From CAYLHS01 sp964383535 (GTDB lineage: Bacteria > Actinomycetota > Acidimicrobiia > Spongiisociales > UBA4744), in assembly GCA_964383535.1 (NCBI GenBank), contig CAYLHS010000006.1, positions 1 to 47,584 on the forward strand: a stretch of 47,584 nucleotides of DNA, given 5' to 3'. A program made the position numbers and the translations under genes. The notes under the pieces are model-generated. The model ran no database searches. It saw only the letters and a list, made by a program, of their open reading frames with translations, and had not been told where the DNA came from. This document shows, in pieces, positions 8,390-17,406 of this stretch. Every line of letters starts with the position of its first letter. Position 1 is the first letter of the stretch.

Positions 8390-10105
8390 ATGCGCCTCTC
8401 TCAGCTCTTTTTCATCACGCTTCGCGACGACCCCTCCGACGCGGACATGCCCTCACACCGGCTGCTCGTTCGGGCCGGCTATGTCCGCCGGCTGGGAGCC
8501 GGCATCTACTCGCTGCTTCCGCTCGGGTTCAGGGTCACCAAGAAGGTCGAGCAGGTCATCCGAGAGGAGCTGAACGCCATCGGTGGTCAGGAGATGGAAA
8601 TGCCAGTCGTCCATCCCGCCGACCTCTGGAGGGAGACGGGCCGCTACGACGCCATCGGCCCCGAGATGGCCCGTTTCGAGGATCGAGGCGGACGGGACAT
8701 GGTGCTGGCCATGACCCACGAGGAAGTGGTCGCCGATCTGTTGCGTGACATCGTGCACAGCTACCGGCAGCTTCCGCTCATCGTGTATCACTTCCAAACG
8801 AAGTTCAGGGACGAGCCCCGATCGCGGGGCGGCCTCATCCGTGTCCGGGAGTTCGTCATGAAGGACAGCTATAGCTGCGACAAGGACGAGGCCGGGCTCG
8901 ACGAAGCGTATTGGGCGCACCATCGTGCGTACTCGAAGATCTTCGAACGGATTGGCCTGGATGCGATCGCGGTCAGCTCGGATGTCGGCATGATGGGCGG
9001 ATCGCTCGCACACGAGTTCATGGTGCTCAACCCTGCCGGTGAGGATGTGCTCGTGATCTGTGAGTCGTGCGAGTTCGCAGCCAACCGCCAGGTCGCCCCC
9101 ACCACAACGGCACCGCCGGACGCAGAAGAGCTCCTTCCCGTCGAAGAGGTGGAGACCCCGAATGCAACAACGATCGACGCCCTCGCCTCGTACCTCGATG
9201 TGCCGTCCTCCCGGACGGCCAAGGCGACGTTCTTCGTCGCGGGAGACGGACGGTTCGTGGTGGCGATCGTGCGTGGCGACTTCGAAGTGAACGAAACGAA
9301 GCTGGTCAACGCGATCGCAGCGGGCGGTGGTGTGCGGCCGGCGCAGATCGACGAGATCAAGGCACATGGGATGGAAGCCGGGTACGGGTCACCGATCGGC
9401 GCGAAGGACACACTGGTCGTGGTCGATGAGCTCGCGGCCCGCTCCCCCAACCTGGTTGCCGGCGCGAACCATTTCGGCTATCACCTCCTGAACGTCAACG
9501 TTCCCCGGGACTACACACCAGATGTCATTGCGGATATCAACAACGTCAGAGAGGGTGACCCTTGTCCTTCGTGTGGTGGCGCGGTGACCCTGCGCAACGG
9601 CATCGAGGTCGGCAACATCTTCAAGCTCGGCACGAAGTACACGGAGGCGCTGGGTGCGGACTACCTCGACGAGGACGGTGAGCGCCACCCGATCGTCATG
9701 GGCTCCTACGGGATCGGGCTCGGCCGCAGCGTCGCCTGCATCGTCGAGGCACACCATGATGACAAAGGGATCGCATGGCCGGCCGAGGTTGCCCCCTATC
9801 GAGCGCACCTGGTCACCCTCGGCGGGAGCCGGAACGAGCAGGTGATTGAGGTCGCGGATGCCCTCTATGCCGCGGCGAAGGGCGCCGGTCCCGAGTACGA
9901 GATCCTCTACGACGACCGGGATGAGTCCCCAGGGGTCAAGCTCACCGACGCGGAACTGCTCGGCATGCCGTGGATCCTCACCGTCAGCCCCCGATCGCTC
10001 GGTTCAGGGGGAGTCGAGGTGACGAATCGGGCCACCGGCGAGCGGTCCGTGCGACCCGTCGAGGACATCGAAGCGTTCCTCGCAGGACGATCCCCGATCT
10101 CCTGA
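8390..10105 (+). CDS. proS: Prolyl-tRNA synthetase, bacterial type
   Basis: Class II aminoacyl-tRNA synthetase that charges tRNA-Pro. The 571-residue product has the normal length and order for the bacterial form: an N-terminal catalytic core with motif 2 (KFRDEPRSRGGLIRVREFVM), an inserted YbaK-like editing domain at about 240-385 (including SSRTAKATFFVAGDGRFVVA), motif 3 (GSYGIGLGRSVACIVE), and a C-terminal anticodon-binding domain. The open frame runs further upstream, but residues before MRLSQLFFITLRDDPSDADM do not resemble the family, so the ATG at 8390 is chosen. A -10 box 8 nt upstream supports a leaderless message. It converges with polA, 36 bp away. Confidence 0.97.
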   Translation: MRLSQLFFITLRDDPSDADMPSHRLLVRAGYVRRLGAGIYSLLPLGFRVTKKVEQVIREELNAIGGQEMEMPVVHPADLWRETGRYDAIGPEMARFEDRGGRDMVLAMTHEEVVADLLRDIVHSYRQLPLIVYHFQTKFRDEPRSRGGLIRVREFVMKDSYSCDKDEAGLDEAYWAHHRAYSKIFERIGLDAIAVSSDVGMMGGSLAHEFMVLNPAGEDVLVICESCEFAANRQVAPTTTAPPDAEELLPVEEVETPNATTIDALASYLDVPSSRTAKATFFVAGDGRFVVAIVRGDFEVNETKLVNAIAAGGGVRPAQIDEIKAHGMEAGYGSPIGAKDTLVVVDELAARSPNLVAGANHFGYHLLNVNVPRDYTPDVIADINNVREGDPCPSCGGAVTLRNGIEVGNIFKLGTKYTEALGADYLDEDGERHPIVMGSYGIGLGRSVACIVEAHHDDKGIAWPAEVAPYRAHLVTLGGSRNEQVIEVADALYAAAKGAGPEYEILYDDRDESPGVKLTDAELLGMPWILTVSPRSLGSGGVEVTNRATGERSVRPVEDIEAFLAGRSPIS

Positions 10106-10113
10106 TACCGGCT

Positions 10114-10142
10114 ACCGGCGGAGGCTCGGATCGGGTGCCGGT
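10114..10142. terminator. Candidate bidirectional terminator between proS and polA
   Basis: ACCGGC (10114-10119) and GCCGGT (10137-10142) form a 6-bp stem in the 36-bp gap between the convergent proS and polA genes. There is no T run, so confidence is low. Confidence 0.3.
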
Positions 10143-12739
10143 CAGGCCTTGCACTCGGCCAGGTTCGATCCGGTGGCGATGTCCACCTTCAAAGGCACCC
10201 GAAGGTCGGCCACGTGCTCCATGGTGTCCCGAAGGAGACCTGTCGCCTTCTCCTGCTCCTCGGGTGGCGTCTCGATCACCAGTTCGTCGTGGATCTGGAG
10301 AAGCATCCGGGTCTCGAGCGGCTCGAGCGCCTTGTCGAGATCGATCATCGCCTTCTTGATGATGTCGGCCGCCGATCCTTGGACCGGGGCGTTGAGCGCC
10401 ATCCGCTCCCCCATCTGACGGATCCGGTAGTTGTCGCTCGATAGTTCGGGAAGGTAGCGACGCCGTCCGAACATCGTCTCGGTGTACCCCCTCGAACGAG
10501 CCTCCGACACGACGGAGGCGAGGTAGTCCTTCACTCTCGGGAACTGGGCGAAGTACTCGGATATGTGCTCTACGGCCTCCTCCCGGGAGATCTCGAGGCG
10601 TTCGGCGAGACCGTAGGCCTCCATGCCGTACAAGAGTCCGAAGTTGATCGCTTTCGCCCTCCTGCGCATCTCCCCCGTCACGTGTGCCGGGTCGACACCG
10701 AACACTCTCGCTGCGGTCTCGGTGTGGATGTCGGCGCTCTCACCTTCGAACGCGCCCATCAGTCCGGGGTCGAGGCTCAGGTGTGCAAGCACCCGAAGTT
10801 CGATCTGCGAGTAGTCGGCCACGACGAACCGCCAGCCCGGCTCGGCGACAAACGCTCGCCGGATCGTCCGACCGGTCTCCGATCGGATGGGGATGTTCTG
10901 CAGATTCGGATTGTCGGACGACAGCCGGCCAGTCGCCGCGGCTGTCTGGTTGAACCGTGTGTGGATCCGTCCATCCGAGGCGATGAGTGGAAGGTATCCC
11001 TCGATGTAGGTCGATCGGAGCTTCTCCAGCTCCCTGTACCTCAGCAACATGGCGACCATCGGGTGTGCCTCGGCCAGCTTGACGAGGACACCATGGTCGG
11101 TTGAGGGAGCTCCCTTCGGGGTCTTTCGCAACACCGGCAGCTCAAGCTCCTCGAACAGCACCGTCCTGAGCTGGGCCGTCGAGTTGATGTTGAACACGGA
11201 GCCGGCGGCCGCATAGATGTCGTTCTCGAGGTCGGCGAGTTGTGCGCGGATGTCGGTTCCGAGCGTCTCCAGGTAGCTACGGTCGATCAGGATCCCGGTA
11301 GCTTCCATGCGTGCCAGCACCCCGACCAAGGGCAACTCGAATCTGTCGAAGAGGTCCCGCTCGGAGCCAATCTGCTCCTCCAGTGCAACCGCCAGCTTCG
11401 ATACCGCGACTGCTCTCGTCCCGGCGATGTCGATGTCGGGACCACCCCCGAAGTCCAAAGTGCCCTGCCCGCGCTCGTCCGGGGACTCCAACTCGATACC
11501 GAGGAATTCCTCGGCCATGTCGCTGAGCCTGAACGACCGAGTCGAAGGATTCAGAAGGTAGGCGGCGATGGTGCAGTCGAATGTGAGCCCATCGAACACG
11601 ATCCCCTGCCCGAGGAGATGCCGGAGGAACGGTTTGGCGTCATGAAGGACCTTCGGCCGGTTCGGGTCGGCGAGCGTGGACGCGAGCGCGTCGAGCCTGT
11701 CGGATGGCACGAAGGCGGCCGTATCGTCGTCTTCCGCGATCGCTACTCCGGCGAGGCCGTCCCCGTACCAGACGGGTTCGAGCACGAGCGGAGATCGGGC
11801 CGCGACCGTTGCGATCGCCGCGGGGTCCAGAAGCGTGCGTGTGGTGACGTCGAGGGGCTCGCCCGGCTCGACCTCGTCCTGGCCCACCAGCCGGTCCCAC
11901 AACGCCCTGAATTCGAGGCTTTCGAACAGCCTGCGGGCTCGTTCCCTATCCCACTCCCGTGACGTCAGTTCCTCAACACCGATGGGGATGGCGACGTCGC
12001 GTTGGAGTTCCATGAGGCGGCGGTTCAGGAATACCTGCTCTCGCGATGCCTCGAGATTCTCCCGAAGCTTGGGAGTGAGGTCATCGAGGTGGGTGAACAC
12101 CCCTTCCACATTGCCGTACTGGCCGATGAGCTTCGCAGCCGTCTTCTCTCCCACCCCTGGAACACCGGGAAGGTTGTCGGAAGTATCCCCGCGGAGCGCC
12201 GCGTAGTCGACGTAGGTCGCCGGCGCGACGCCGTAGCGGGCTTGCACCCACTCGGCGTCCGCCAACACGATGTCACTGATACCCCGACGCGTGTACACGA
12301 CCGTCACCTGGTCGTCGATGAGTTGGAACGAATCCCGGTCGCCGGTCACCACCAGCACGTTCCAACCGTCCTGTTCTGCCCGGGCGGCAACGGTCGCGAT
12401 CACGTCGTCGGCCTCGAACCCGTCGACCTCGACCTGGCCGATGCCGAGGCTGTCAACGACCTCCCTGATCAATGGAAGCTGGCTCCTGAACGTGTCAGGA
12501 GCCTTCGTCCGTTGCGCCTTGTAAGGCTCGTACGCCTCCTTGCGGAACGTCGGCACCGGTGTGTCCCATGCGACCGCCAGGGCGTCGGGATGGTGGTCGT
12601 CCATCAGCTTGAGAAGCATCGACGTGAACCCGTACACCGAGTTCGTCGGCTGTCCCGACGTGGTCGCGAGGTCCTCGGGCAGGGCGAAGAAAGCACGATA
12701 GGCGAGGCTGTGCCCATCGAGAATCGCGAGGGTTGGCAT
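10142..12739 (-). CDS. polA: DNA polymerase I with degenerate 3'-5' exonuclease domain
   Basis: Repair and Okazaki-fragment polymerase of 865 residues. The N-terminal 5'-3' exonuclease/FEN domain is intact (MPTLAILDGHSLAYRAFF, and the GVPGVGEKTAAKLI helix-hairpin-helix). The polymerase domain has motif A (VVADYSQIELRVLAHLS), motif B (RRRAKAINFGLLYG) and motif C (QIHDELVIE). The middle domain (about 300-470) keeps the fold but lacks the DxE and NxxxD proofreading acids: LVLEPVW and HDAKPF occupy the expected places. This fits proofreading-deficient actinobacterial PolA enzymes. It overlaps the stop of the upstream coiled-coil gene by 1 nt (ATGA), so the two are probably co-translated. Confidence 0.96.
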   Translation of the reverse strand: MPTLAILDGHSLAYRAFFALPEDLATTSGQPTNSVYGFTSMLLKLMDDHHPDALAVAWDTPVPTFRKEAYEPYKAQRTKAPDTFRSQLPLIREVVDSLGIGQVEVDGFEADDVIATVAARAEQDGWNVLVVTGDRDSFQLIDDQVTVVYTRRGISDIVLADAEWVQARYGVAPATYVDYAALRGDTSDNLPGVPGVGEKTAAKLIGQYGNVEGVFTHLDDLTPKLRENLEASREQVFLNRRLMELQRDVAIPIGVEELTSREWDRERARRLFESLEFRALWDRLVGQDEVEPGEPLDVTTRTLLDPAAIATVAARSPLVLEPVWYGDGLAGVAIAEDDDTAAFVPSDRLDALASTLADPNRPKVLHDAKPFLRHLLGQGIVFDGLTFDCTIAAYLLNPSTRSFRLSDMAEEFLGIELESPDERGQGTLDFGGGPDIDIAGTRAVAVSKLAVALEEQIGSERDLFDRFELPLVGVLARMEATGILIDRSYLETLGTDIRAQLADLENDIYAAAGSVFNINSTAQLRTVLFEELELPVLRKTPKGAPSTDHGVLVKLAEAHPMVAMLLRYRELEKLRSTYIEGYLPLIASDGRIHTRFNQTAAATGRLSSDNPNLQNIPIRSETGRTIRRAFVAEPGWRFVVADYSQIELRVLAHLSLDPGLMGAFEGESADIHTETAARVFGVDPAHVTGEMRRRAKAINFGLLYGMEAYGLAERLEISREEAVEHISEYFAQFPRVKDYLASVVSEARSRGYTETMFGRRRYLPELSSDNYRIRQMGERMALNAPVQGSAADIIKKAMIDLDKALEPLETRMLLQIHDELVIETPPEEQEKATGLLRDTMEHVADLRVPLKVDIATGSNLAECKA

Positions 12740-13020
12740 CAGGTGCTCTCCAATCGTACGAGCAGCTCGGCCCGCTTGTCTTCCAGTGTCGCCCGCCGCG
12801 CTCGGAGCCTTTCCAGTGCGCGTTCAAAACGAGGAACGTCGCCCTCGATCTCGCGAGCGAAGGCACGATCGTCGGCATCACCGACCACCGCATCTCGATG
12901 GGCGTCTTCGGCGATGTGTCGGTGATACCCAAGCTCCTCCAAGACGAGCCGTTCCTCCTCCATCAGCCCGGCGATCTCGTCGTTCAGGCGAAAGAGCTTG
13001 CGTTCGATGCGTCCTGCCAT
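12739..13020 (-). CDS. Small coiled-coil protein coupled to polA
   Basis: I do not recognise a family. From the ATG at 13020 the product is 93 residues, highly charged and predicted almost wholly helical: two coiled-coil stretches (about 3-35 and 55-92, ending in Arg/Glu-rich ERLRARRATLEDKRAELL) separated by a short acidic link. Its TGA overlaps the polA ATG. The frame stays open through the neighbouring tRNA gene on the opposite strand, so starts upstream of 13035 are unlikely. A TATGGT box on the minus strand about 10 nt before 13020 would give a near-leaderless message. Cytoplasmic; function unknown. Confidence 0.6.
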   Translation of the reverse strand: MAGRIERKLFRLNDEIAGLMEEERLVLEELGYHRHIAEDAHRDAVVGDADDRAFAREIEGDVPRFERALERLRARRATLEDKRAELLVRLEST

Positions 13021-13050
13021 GCGGTGTCGTACCATACTGCCCTGCATTTG

Positions 13051-13133
13051 GCCGGGATGGCGGAACGGTAGACGCGACGGACTCAAAATCCGTTGTCCGA
13101 AAGGGCGTGTGGGTTCGAATCCCACTCCCGGTA
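13051..13133 (+). tRNA. tRNA-Leu, anticodon CAA
   Basis: The 83-nt sequence folds as a class II tRNA. Acceptor 13051-13057 pairs with 13126-13132 (one G-U pair at the end). D stem GCG/CGC is at 13060-13075. Anticodon stem ACGGA/TCCGT flanks loop CTCAAAA at 13082-13088, giving anticodon CAA at 13084-13086. There is a long variable arm (about 13094-13108), and T stem GTGGG/CCCAC with loop TTCGAAT at 13109-13125. The discriminator is A13133. The genomic sequence after it reads CCGG, so the CCA end is not encoded. It reads UUG codons. Confidence 0.95.
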
Positions 13134-13167
13134 CCGGCCAGGAACGCGACCATGCCGGAGGCTTCTT

Positions 13168-14307
13168 CTAGAGGTAGCTGAGCTGCTTCGACCACGGGCG
13201 TCGAATCGCCGTCGCGAACAGCATGATCAGCCCATAAGTGGGCAGGAACGACACCAGCACGGTTGGCACTCTCGAACCGAGCACGATCGGTCCCCAGAAC
13301 CCAAGTGCGACGATGAGTCCGAGCGCGAGCCACCTATCCCGCACCTCATCGAGGTCGAACTTGTCGATCACGACCACGAGTCCGGGCAGCACGAGCACGA
13401 GGTAGTTCACCCATGAGAGCGGTGTGATGAGGAGTGCCGCGGCCATACCGGCGATCCAGATCTCGTCAGCACTCCTCGCGCCACTCGAGTACATGGCCAC
13501 AAGCGCGATGCCACCTACCGCAAGGAACGACCACCCCAGCCACGTCCCGGTCAGCGCCGTTCCAAACGACAGCAACGAGTAGTTGCCCAGCGCGCCGTAC
13601 CACTGTGCAGACAATGGGAGCACGTCGGTGACGAACGCGACCGTGGTGCCCCACCCCGCCACCAGGACAGCGGCAACCGTGATGCCGGCCGCTGTCGACG
13701 CTGCCGCCACGGCCGCCCGTCGCTTCCGACCGGCGATCAGCCCGACGATGAGCAAAGCCGGGAACAGCTTCAGTGCCGCAGCAATACCCCACCAGACCCC
13801 CGCAGGAACCTCGTGTCCACGACGCAACGCTCTCCACCCGAGGAACAAGACGAGCAAGAGGATCGATTCCATGTGATTCCGGACCAACAGGAACCGTCCC
13901 GCCGACGTCACCAGTACCAGGGTCCCGACAGCGACCGATGTCTCCCGCGGCCAGCCGATCTCCCGGCCGACGCCGTACCCCACCCCGAACAGGATCACTG
14001 CCGACATGAACGCAAACGCGACCCACGCGGTCTCATAGGGCAGCAGCGACAGGGGTGACAGCAGCACGACGGTCGCCGGAGGATCCGCCGGATACGCCTC
14101 ATAGGACGAGACGCCGAGCCGCTCCTCCACGAGCGACGTCAGTGATCCGTACACGGGTTCGCCCGACAGCAGAAGCTCGCCGGCGAAGTAGTAGTTCGGG
14201 AAATCGGGCTCGCCTCGTACCGCAGGCGGAAGGACGACGGCAGAGAACCACGCGAACCCGGCCAGCGCGAGGACCGCGACGACGATCGACACCGACCGGC
14301 GTCTCAC
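13168..14307 (-). CDS. GT87-family polytopic glycosyltransferase (DUF2029)
   Basis: Integral membrane glycosyltransferase of the GT-C superfamily, resembling actinobacterial polyprenyl-phosphate-mannose-dependent mannosyltransferases. The 379-residue product has about ten hydrophobic helices. After TM1 an extracytoplasmic loop carries the acidic motif typical of the family (EPDFPNYYFAGELLLSGEPVY, in which the D is the likely catalytic base), and LKLFPALLIVGL is the conserved inner motif. It probably adds sugar to a cell-envelope glycolipid or glycan; acceptor unknown. The GTG start overlaps the kinase stop (GTGA), making it the third gene of a regulator-kinase-transferase operon. Confidence 0.82.
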   Translation of the reverse strand: MRRRSVSIVVAVLALAGFAWFSAVVLPPAVRGEPDFPNYYFAGELLLSGEPVYGSLTSLVEERLGVSSYEAYPADPPATVVLLSPLSLLPYETAWVAFAFMSAVILFGVGYGVGREIGWPRETSVAVGTLVLVTSAGRFLLVRNHMESILLLVLFLGWRALRRGHEVPAGVWWGIAAALKLFPALLIVGLIAGRKRRAAVAAASTAAGITVAAVLVAGWGTTVAFVTDVLPLSAQWYGALGNYSLLSFGTALTGTWLGWSFLAVGGIALVAMYSSGARSADEIWIAGMAAALLITPLSWVNYLVLVLPGLVVVIDKFDLDEVRDRWLALGLIVALGFWGPIVLGSRVPTVLVSFLPTYGLIMLFATAIRRPWSKQLSYL

Positions 14308-15731
14308 CTCGGAATCTCCACCCTGAACGTCGTCCCTCCCGAATCTGAACTCACATCGACCCTACCGCCCATCGCCGTGGCGAGCCGGTGGACGATCGAC
14401 AGCCCAAGTCCGGACCCTTCCGGACGCACCCCCCGGTAACGGTGTGACACGAAGAAGCGTTCGAAGACGTGTGGGAGGTCTTCCGGTTCGATTCCCGGAC
14501 CCGAGTCGGCTACCTCGAGTGCGACCCCTCCATCCGTCGGGAAGACACGAAAATCGACCACTCCGGCTTCAGGCGTGTATCTGAGCGCGTTCTCGATCAG
14601 ATTGCCGGCAATCTGCCCCAGCCGATCGGGATCCACCTGCATTGTCCCCGTCTCCTCGGCCTGGACGAAGAACCGCAGACCATCCGCTTCCGCCCGGGAG
14701 TGAAACGCTTCGGCAACGCCTCGCAAGTGCGCGCCCACATCGACATCCTCCGGACGGAGTGTGAATTCGTTTGCTTCGAGGCGGGCCATCATCATCAGAT
14801 CCTCGATCAAGCGCCGGAGCCGCCTCGTCTCGTTCGACACGACCCCACCGACCCGGGCGAGCGCTGCCTCGTCGAGTCCTCCCTCCTCCAATGCTTCTGC
14901 GTACCCACCGATCGTGGTCAGCGGTGTGCGCAAATCGTGTCCGACGCTGAGGAGAAACTCACGCTCACTTGCCTGGGTCGCCTCCAGACGATCCGCCATG
15001 TCATCGAACGCACGGGCGATCTCCGCCACCTCGTCCGTTCCCTCGAGACCGGTACGGGCCGTCGCATCACCTCCGGCGATCTTCCTCGCGGCGTCGGTGA
15101 GCTTCGCGCCTCTCGACGCGAGCCGACCGGAGAGCAACCTGGCTGCGATAGCGGCCAGTAGCACCGCGATCAGGAACGCGACGAGCATGACCCTGAAGTA
15201 CCCCTGGCCGCTGACCACCAGCATCCGCTGTCGCAACACGACCACCAGCCGCGTCGATCCGAGCGGGTGTGCCACGGCGAGGACGACCCCGGCCTCGCCA
15301 GGAACTCGCCGCCGCACAACACTGTCGTTGCCGCCCTCGAGCGAGTCGACATCGAACCGCAGGGCGCTCGCCAAGGTGGGATTGTCGAGCATGCGAAGGT
15401 TCCCCTCGACGTCGACCCAGCCGATGTTGACCTGTCTGCCACCCGCGATCCCTTCAACCATCGAGAGGAGCGATCCGACTCGACTCTTCACCGTGTCCGA
15501 GAGCTGCCCGGCCCGAAGTGCTGCCGCGAGCCGCACGAGCGTGACCCTGGTTCCCGCCTCGTCCGTCAACTGACTCTCGAGCAGGCGTTCGATCGCGACG
15601 GCCTCCTGCGACATCTCCCGCTCGGTCTCTCTGGTGAGAGCGACCTGGCCGATCACCGCTGCAAAGAGGCCGACGAGCACCAGCGCGAGAGTCGCGATAC
15701 CGAGAATGCTCCAGAAGAAGCGCCGCCTCAT
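14304..15731 (-). CDS. Sensor histidine kinase
   Basis: Membrane sensor kinase partnered with the adjacent response regulator. From the ATG at 15731 (ATGA overlap with the regulator) it is 475 residues: TM1 at about 5-30, an extracytoplasmic sensor region at 31-178, TM2 at 180-200, HAMP at 200-252, HisKA with phospho-acceptor H265 in SVGHDLRTPL, and HATPase with N box NLIENALRYTPEAG, G1 box DSGPGIEPEDL, F box ERFF and G2 box GSGLGLSIVHRLA. The frame extends 61 codons further upstream into the regulator gene, but that part has no domain features. The sensed signal is unknown. Confidence 0.93.
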   Translation of the reverse strand: MRRRFFWSILGIATLALVLVGLFAAVIGQVALTRETEREMSQEAVAIERLLESQLTDEAGTRVTLVRLAAALRAGQLSDTVKSRVGSLLSMVEGIAGGRQVNIGWVDVEGNLRMLDNPTLASALRFDVDSLEGGNDSVVRRRVPGEAGVVLAVAHPLGSTRLVVVLRQRMLVVSGQGYFRVMLVAFLIAVLLAAIAARLLSGRLASRGAKLTDAARKIAGGDATARTGLEGTDEVAEIARAFDDMADRLEATQASEREFLLSVGHDLRTPLTTIGGYAEALEEGGLDEAALARVGGVVSNETRRLRRLIEDLMMMARLEANEFTLRPEDVDVGAHLRGVAEAFHSRAEADGLRFFVQAEETGTMQVDPDRLGQIAGNLIENALRYTPEAGVVDFRVFPTDGGVALEVADSGPGIEPEDLPHVFERFFVSHRYRGVRPEGSGLGLSIVHRLATAMGGRVDVSSDSGGTTFRVEIPR

Positions 15732-16402
15732 GACTTCTCTACGCGATAGCCGACACCCCACACCGTCTCGATCGGGATCCCATCCAGCTTCTTGCGAAGC
15801 TGACGGACGTGTACGTCGACCGTTCGTGTCTCCCCAAAGTACTCGTAGCCCCAGACCGCCTGAAGGATCTGCCCTCTGGACATCACCAGTCCCGCATGCT
15901 CGGCGAGATACCACAGCAAGTCGAACTCGCGTGCGGTCGGGCGCACCGCCTCACCCGACGGGGTCCGCACCTCGCGACGTCCGGAGTCGATCTCGAAACC
16001 GGCAACGTTCAGCTCCTTTGCGGCGGATGGAGCTTCCTCGGCACGACGCAACACCGCCTTCACCCTCGCCAGCAGCTCACGTGGGGAGAACGGCTTGGTG
16101 ACATAGTCGTCCGCGCCGATCTCGAGGCCCACCACCTTGTCGATCTCCGAGTCGCGTGCAGTCAGCATGATGACCGGCACGTCCGACAACGCCCTGATGC
16201 GGCGACAGGTCTCGATGCCGTCGATGCCCGGCAGATTCAGATCGAGCAGCACTGCACGGGCAGGACGTTCCTCGAGCCGCTCGAGCCCGTCCTCACCGGT
16301 CGGAGCATGAACGAGCTTGAACCCCTCCCGTTCGAAGAAGACACGAAGCATGTCCGCGATCGGTTCTTCGTCTTCGATGAGCACGATGCGACCGCGGTTC
16401 AT
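15728..16402 (-). CDS. OmpR/PhoP-family response regulator
   Basis: Transcription regulator of 224 residues. The receiver domain has acidic residues near 10-12, phospho-acceptor D54 in LLDLNLPG, T81 and K103 (VTKPFSP). The C-terminal winged helix-turn-helix (about 128-224) ends in VDVHVRQLRKKL and VWGVGYRVEKS. ATG at 16402 is preferred over ATG at 16414 because GGAGGG sits 4 nt upstream. It leads the operon with the kinase and the GT87 transferase, so it probably regulates an envelope function including its own operon; that is inferred. Confidence 0.93.
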   Translation of the reverse strand: MNRGRIVLIEDEEPIADMLRVFFEREGFKLVHAPTGEDGLERLEERPARAVLLDLNLPGIDGIETCRRIRALSDVPVIMLTARDSEIDKVVGLEIGADDYVTKPFSPRELLARVKAVLRRAEEAPSAAKELNVAGFEIDSGRREVRTPSGEAVRPTAREFDLLWYLAEHAGLVMSRGQILQAVWGYEYFGETRTVDVHVRQLRKKLDGIPIETVWGVGYRVEKS

Positions 16403-16479
16403 ACGACCCTCCATGATTGTCGATCTCCATCCGATGCAGAAGGATCATCGACACCTGAAAGCGAACCGTTGAGGAACTG

Positions 16480-17406
16480 TCAGATGTCTGTGAACATTGG
16501 GAGGTCGTGGATTCTCGCCGGGGCGACCCCGCCATTCCACCTCAGCTCGACATCGTCGCCGGCATCCACTCGCAGCAGCGACAGTCCGACCGGAGCTCGA
16601 AGGGACAGCGACTCGCTCACCGACGTGACGAGCCCAACCTCCCTGTCACCCGCCACCACCGTCGCACCCTCCGGGGGAAGCACGTTCGTACCCACGATGA
16701 CGCCCCGCAGCATGCGGTTGACATGGCCCCGGTATTCGATTCTGGCGACGACCTCCTGGCCGAGATAGCAGCCCTTCGAGTACGAGACGGATTCGGCGTC
16801 GAGGCCGGTCTCGTGGACCAGCGTCTTGTCGTCGAGATCGCGTCCGGTCAACGGTTCTCCGGCCTCGACCCTGACCGCCGTCGCGGCGACCAGCCCTGCC
16901 GACCGTACACGGCTCACATCCACCGCGCCCAAGGTCATGAACCGCGGCACGCCGGGAAGCGCCACCCTCGCCACCACACCGTCCGTGGTGCGGACCCAAC
17001 CTTGGTGTGGGGCGTCCGGGAGTTCCTTCGCCGCGTTCGGCCCCCACACCTCCAGCACCGGCTCAGGATCCCCGATCTCCACATCGACCCTGATCTTGAA
17101 TCGTGCGAGATCGCCGGCGACAGCCTCGCCCGTCCCCTGATCGGCGATCAGGATCACCTCGTCGCTCCCCCGCAGCAGCCACAAAAGCGCCCGCACCTTG
17201 CCCCGAGTCGTCAAGAGCATCGACCGCGCCACCGAACCGGCCGATAGGCCCTCGACGTCCTGGGTGAGGATTCCGTTGAGAAATGACACGGCGTCAGAGC
17301 CCCTCACCACCACCGCCTCATGCATCCCGCGAACCGACGCTGCGTCGCCGCGCAACGCCAGGTATTCGCCGGTGACGTCCCCGTAGGTCAGATCTGCGCG
17401 AGCCAT
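16480..17406 (-). CDS. ygfZ: YgfZ/GcvT-like folate-binding protein
   Basis: Member of the YgfZ/IBA57 branch of the GcvT fold, tetrahydrofolate-binding proteins that support iron-sulfur cluster assembly or repair. The 308-residue product has the hallmark KGCYLGQE at 211-218 (K-G-C-Y-x-G-Q-E). ATG at 17406 is chosen: the frame runs on 114 codons but those read through the ccdA coding region in another frame and look like noise. It overlaps the end of ccdA by 19 bp. Pairing with a thiol-redox gene is compatible with a redox or Fe-S maintenance unit. Confidence 0.87.
   Translation of the reverse strand: MARADLTYGDVTGEYLALRGDAASVRGMHEAVVVRGSDAVSFLNGILTQDVEGLSAGSVARSMLLTTRGKVRALLWLLRGSDEVILIADQGTGEAVAGDLARFKIRVDVEIGDPEPVLEVWGPNAAKELPDAPHQGWVRTTDGVVARVALPGVPRFMTLGAVDVSRVRSAGLVAATAVRVEAGEPLTGRDLDDKTLVHETGLDAESVSYSKGCYLGQEVVARIEYRGHVNRMLRGVIVGTNVLPPEGATVVAGDREVGLVTSVSESLSLRAPVGLSLLRVDAGDDVELRWNGGVAPARIHDLPMFTDI

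Noticed and set aside
13021..13125. N-terminal extension of the coiled-coil protein
   Set aside because: It would read antisense through the tRNA-Leu gene.
15732..15914. N-terminal extension of the histidine kinase
   Set aside because: It reads the response-regulator gene in another frame; the ATGA-coupled start gives the normal kinase N-terminus with TM1.
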